Positions 61,855-64,000 of a stretch of DNA of 64,000 bases are shown here, in pieces. This DNA is from Bacteroidota bacterium (GTDB taxonomy: Bacteria; Bacteroidota; Ignavibacteria; UBA10030; UBA8401), in the NCBI GenBank assembly GCA_035506275.1, contig DATJPT010000003.1, forward strand, positions 124,001-188,000, in the 5' to 3' direction. The translations under genes and the position numbers were made by a program. Under the pieces are notes generated by a model. It ran no database searches, was not told the DNA's origin, and saw only the letters and a list, made by a program, of their open reading frames with translations. Each line of letters opens with the position of its first letter. The first letter of the stretch is position 1.

Positions 61855-64000
61855 ATGACTATCTTAAATATTTTCGGAATGCTCTCTCCTAACCAAAAGA
61901 ACGGCGGCGTTCAAGCGCAGTCAGGTCCGGCGCCCGTTGCTTCTCAGCAGTCGCTCTTTTTGCCGATGCTCCTGCAATTTTTTACGAAAACGCCGACGAT
62001 GCCGATCCAACCTGCGGTTTCAGCGCAGCCCGTGACTCAAACAGCACAGCCAGCTGCAGGCAGCGGTCAATCGGCCAAGCCCGCTGCAAACCGGATCTCC
62101 GCTGGTTCCGACACCTCAGTGGCAGGATTAGAATTGCTGGCCAACGGAATGCTCCCTTTGGGAACGGTGATGAATACGATTCAGTATCAGAAGATCGACG
62201 GCGTCCCGCCACATGACGGATCTCCGGCATCAAACGAAATTGAGAATGCGTTCAATCCCAAATCGATTTTAGGAGATCAATCACCGAAGAAAGAAATAAG
62301 TATTACAGCAGAAATAACGCCGGACACAAAAACCGGTATGCCTTCTTCGTACGCATTGAATGAGTATCCGGGATCACCTTCCCCTGAAACTCCATCAAGC
62401 GGGAAAACTGAGCAGCCCGAGACGAATACGCTTTTTTCCAATTCTGTTCAATTTTCATCACAGGAAGAGGTGAAGCCGGCTTCTGTTGAGGGAGGCATTC
62501 CTCTTAATGGATTTGAGATTACTCAAAATGCTCCTCTTCATGGAGAAATGCTGAACGATTCCAATCCCTCCTCGAAAATGCTAACGCCCAGGACAACGGA
62601 TTCGGTTTTGTCAGCAGAGACAGTTTCTATCCCACTGGATCCTGATGCATCAGCCTCCAGAACTTCCGGTCTTCCGAATAGACCTCTCGAATTTCACGTG
62701 CCCCGCGCCCAAGCAGCAAATTCAATAGTTCAACAGACGCAGGGGGAAGCTTTAACTGATGAAGCAGCAGAGATCATCCCGCCCAGATGGACTCCCGGGG
62801 AATCGACCCAGCCAACTCGGAGCACAGGGAGTCCGGACCTGTCCATCAGAACAATCATTACGAGTGAATCTTCTGAACGCTCTCCTCGGAATTCAACGTT
62901 GACGTCTACAATATCATCAGGACAGATAATTCAGGGAGCCGCAGTTGACCTGCTTGCTGGTTTGTCCCCCCAAGAGGGGAAGAACATTCAAACAATTACG
63001 CTCCCTTCGCCGTCATTGGCGAAAAAAGTTCCAAATGCCGATGTCATGCCGCATGGAACGATGACAAGTAAGAGCGTTGCGGATGAGGGTCTCTCCGATA
63101 TTACCCCTACAGTTGCAACATCACCTTCCGCTACTATTGGAACAAACCAGGGAACCAAGAACAGGGACGATGGAACAATCGTGCTGACTTCTACCGGCCA
63201 GGGGAATATTGGAAAGCAGCCAGCGCAAAACGGCGGAATCGAAAATGTGAAGAATGCTATTTCATTGTCGCAAGAGCAGAATAACATTCCCACATCGATC
63301 CCCGACGGAACCGACAATATCTTCGATTCATTGTCAAAGGGAATCCGGGGCGATGCTCAACCAAATCCCGTTACAAGCAACGAGAGGGTTGAATCTGCGC
63401 CTTTCATTGCGCCGGCAGCTCCGCTTACCCAAAATATGCAGGTTGAAGATGTGTCTGAGCCAAAGGGCATCACAAGCAGGGAACCAATTGCCCAGCAGGT
63501 CGACTCATCTTCAAACCTTGGATCACCATCATCTACGGATGCCGGGGAAGATAACGGTGCTCAGCAAGAGATATCTGACCAACAAATCTCTGTTCCAATT
63601 CTTCGATCACCGGCTCCGTTCATTGATGCGGAAGCCCAAAGAGAATTACCGGCACAATTTGGAATTACAGGTCAGACGAATCTTCATTCTCAATACGGAC
63701 GGGAACCTGTTCGGGTATCCGACGTGGAAAGAGACGGGAATGTTTTCACCCCTCGAATCGCTACCGAAATTCCCCCTCAGGAAATTGATCAACCCATAAC
63801 GCCGAACGAAAATATTCCATTAAGGCCCGCGGGATTTAACGTCGATGACAAATCGGTGGGATCGAAGGGGGCATATAATACGGCTCCAGCAGCAACGAGC
63901 GCCCAGCCGCAGCTGTCCCCGCAGCAGACTGAAAATGTCACGCTCATCCCAAATGTGAAGGCTGAACCAATTAAGCCGGCGATGAATACTCTCCCGGTGG
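61855..64000 (+). CDS. fliK: FliK-like hook-length control protein, 3' truncated
   Basis: A frame from the ATG at 61855 stays open for 715 codons to the end of the window, so the gene continues beyond it. The visible part is low-complexity and disordered, rich in Ser, Thr, Pro, Gln and Asn, with no fold. The usual FliK C-terminal domain would lie outside. The position after fliJ and the MotE-like gene is where fliK is normally found. From about 62250 on, codons are more A/T-rich (TCA, CCA, ACA) than in the neighbours. The assignment rests on position and composition. Confidence 0.65.
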   Translation, partial: MTILNIFGMLSPNQKNGGVQAQSGPAPVASQQSLFLPMLLQFFTKTPTMPIQPAVSAQPVTQTAQPAAGSGQSAKPAANRISAGSDTSVAGLELLANGMLPLGTVMNTIQYQKIDGVPPHDGSPASNEIENAFNPKSILGDQSPKKEISITAEITPDTKTGMPSSYALNEYPGSPSPETPSSGKTEQPETNTLFSNSVQFSSQEEVKPASVEGGIPLNGFEITQNAPLHGEMLNDSNPSSKMLTPRTTDSVLSAETVSIPLDPDASASRTSGLPNRPLEFHVPRAQAANSIVQQTQGEALTDEAAEIIPPRWTPGESTQPTRSTGSPDLSIRTIITSESSERSPRNSTLTSTISSGQIIQGAAVDLLAGLSPQEGKNIQTITLPSPSLAKKVPNADVMPHGTMTSKSVADEGLSDITPTVATSPSATIGTNQGTKNRDDGTIVLTSTGQGNIGKQPAQNGGIENVKNAISLSQEQNNIPTSIPDGTDNIFDSLSKGIRGDAQPNPVTSNERVESAPFIAPAAPLTQNMQVEDVSEPKGITSREPIAQQVDSSSNLGSPSSTDAGEDNGAQQEISDQQISVPILRSPAPFIDAEAQRELPAQFGITGQTNLHSQYGREPVRVSDVERDGNVFTPRIATEIPPQEIDQPITPNENIPLRPAGFNVDDKSVGSKGAYNTAPAATSAQPQLSPQQTENVTLIPNVKAEPIKPAMNTLPV

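Noticed and set aside
63254-63799. A 181-codon frame inside the FliK-like gene
   Set aside because: It lies in another frame of a gene that is continuously open from 61855 to the window end, has no ribosome site and its Arg/Ser/Leu-rich composition is that of an out-of-frame reading.

Overview
The window looks like chromosomal DNA of a flagellated, chemotactic Gram-negative bacterium of the Bacteroidota/Ignavibacteriota (FCB) group. That placement is an inference from gene content: a TonB-dependent receptor next to a PorV/PorQ-type outer-membrane protein and a beta-propeller lipoprotein. These sit beside a complete-looking flagellar and chemotaxis gene set, which is unusual for classical Bacteroidetes but known in deeper FCB branches. 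G+C is moderately above 50%. No rRNA, tRNA, CRISPR array, transposase or phage gene was recognised. Both ends cut through genes: a TonB-dependent receptor on the left and a FliK-like gene on the right.

Layout. (1) 0-10.6 kb, metabolic and envelope genes: receptor, PorV-like protein and lipoprotein (+), flavin reductase-like protein (-), long-chain acyl-CoA synthetase-type ligase (+), then a PAP2 phosphatase, a two-PDZ protein and a phosphofructokinase (all -). (2) 10.8-17.5 kb (+): a ribose-type sugar ABC importer (binding lipoprotein, double ATPase, permease) followed by an exported GH38 alpha-mannosidase. (3) 17.7-22.4 kb: late flagellar genes, namely flagellin behind a near-perfect sigma-28 promoter, then fliS, fliD, flaG, a small helical protein, flgM and one unknown. 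(4) 22.5-38.4 kb: a dense signalling island with five histidine kinases, one of them with eight PAS domains, and three separate response regulators (NarL-type, NtrC-type and a single-domain one). (5) 38.6-39.2 kb: two tiny Cys-rich proteins behind a sigma-54-like promoter. (6) 39.4-54.0 kb: chemotaxis genes, namely two chemoreceptors, CheW, a periplasmic protein, a sugar nucleotidyltransferase, FapA, a HEAT-repeat protein, CheR, two CheY proteins, CheZ, CheA, CheB and one unknown. (7) 54.1-64.0 kb: the basal-body/export operon behind a sigma-54-like promoter: a 51-aa membrane protein, flgB, flgC, an unknown, fliE, fliF, fliG, fliH, fliI, a 53-aa membrane protein, fliJ, a MotE-like gene and fliK (cut).

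How it fits together. The promoters suggest a classical hierarchy. Sigma-54, with an NtrC-type activator carrying GAFTGA encoded at 26.7 kb, would drive the basal body (54.1 kb) and possibly fapA and the Cys-rich pair. FlgM (21.8 kb) would hold sigma-28 until the hook is finished, and sigma-28 would then drive flagellin. The chemotaxis set has a CheZ-type phosphatase, a CheA that seems to lack the P2 domain, and two chemoreceptors that end in the same short motif after unrelated linkers.

The least explained items are the small proteins inserted in otherwise standard operons (38664, 38982, 53742, 54170, 55298 and 60654), the shared receptor tail, and the periplasmic-protein/chemoreceptor pair at 41.8-44.0 kb. 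I do not see a clearly separate new system such as a defence island or secretion system. The novelty here is in accessory parts of the flagellar and chemotaxis machinery.
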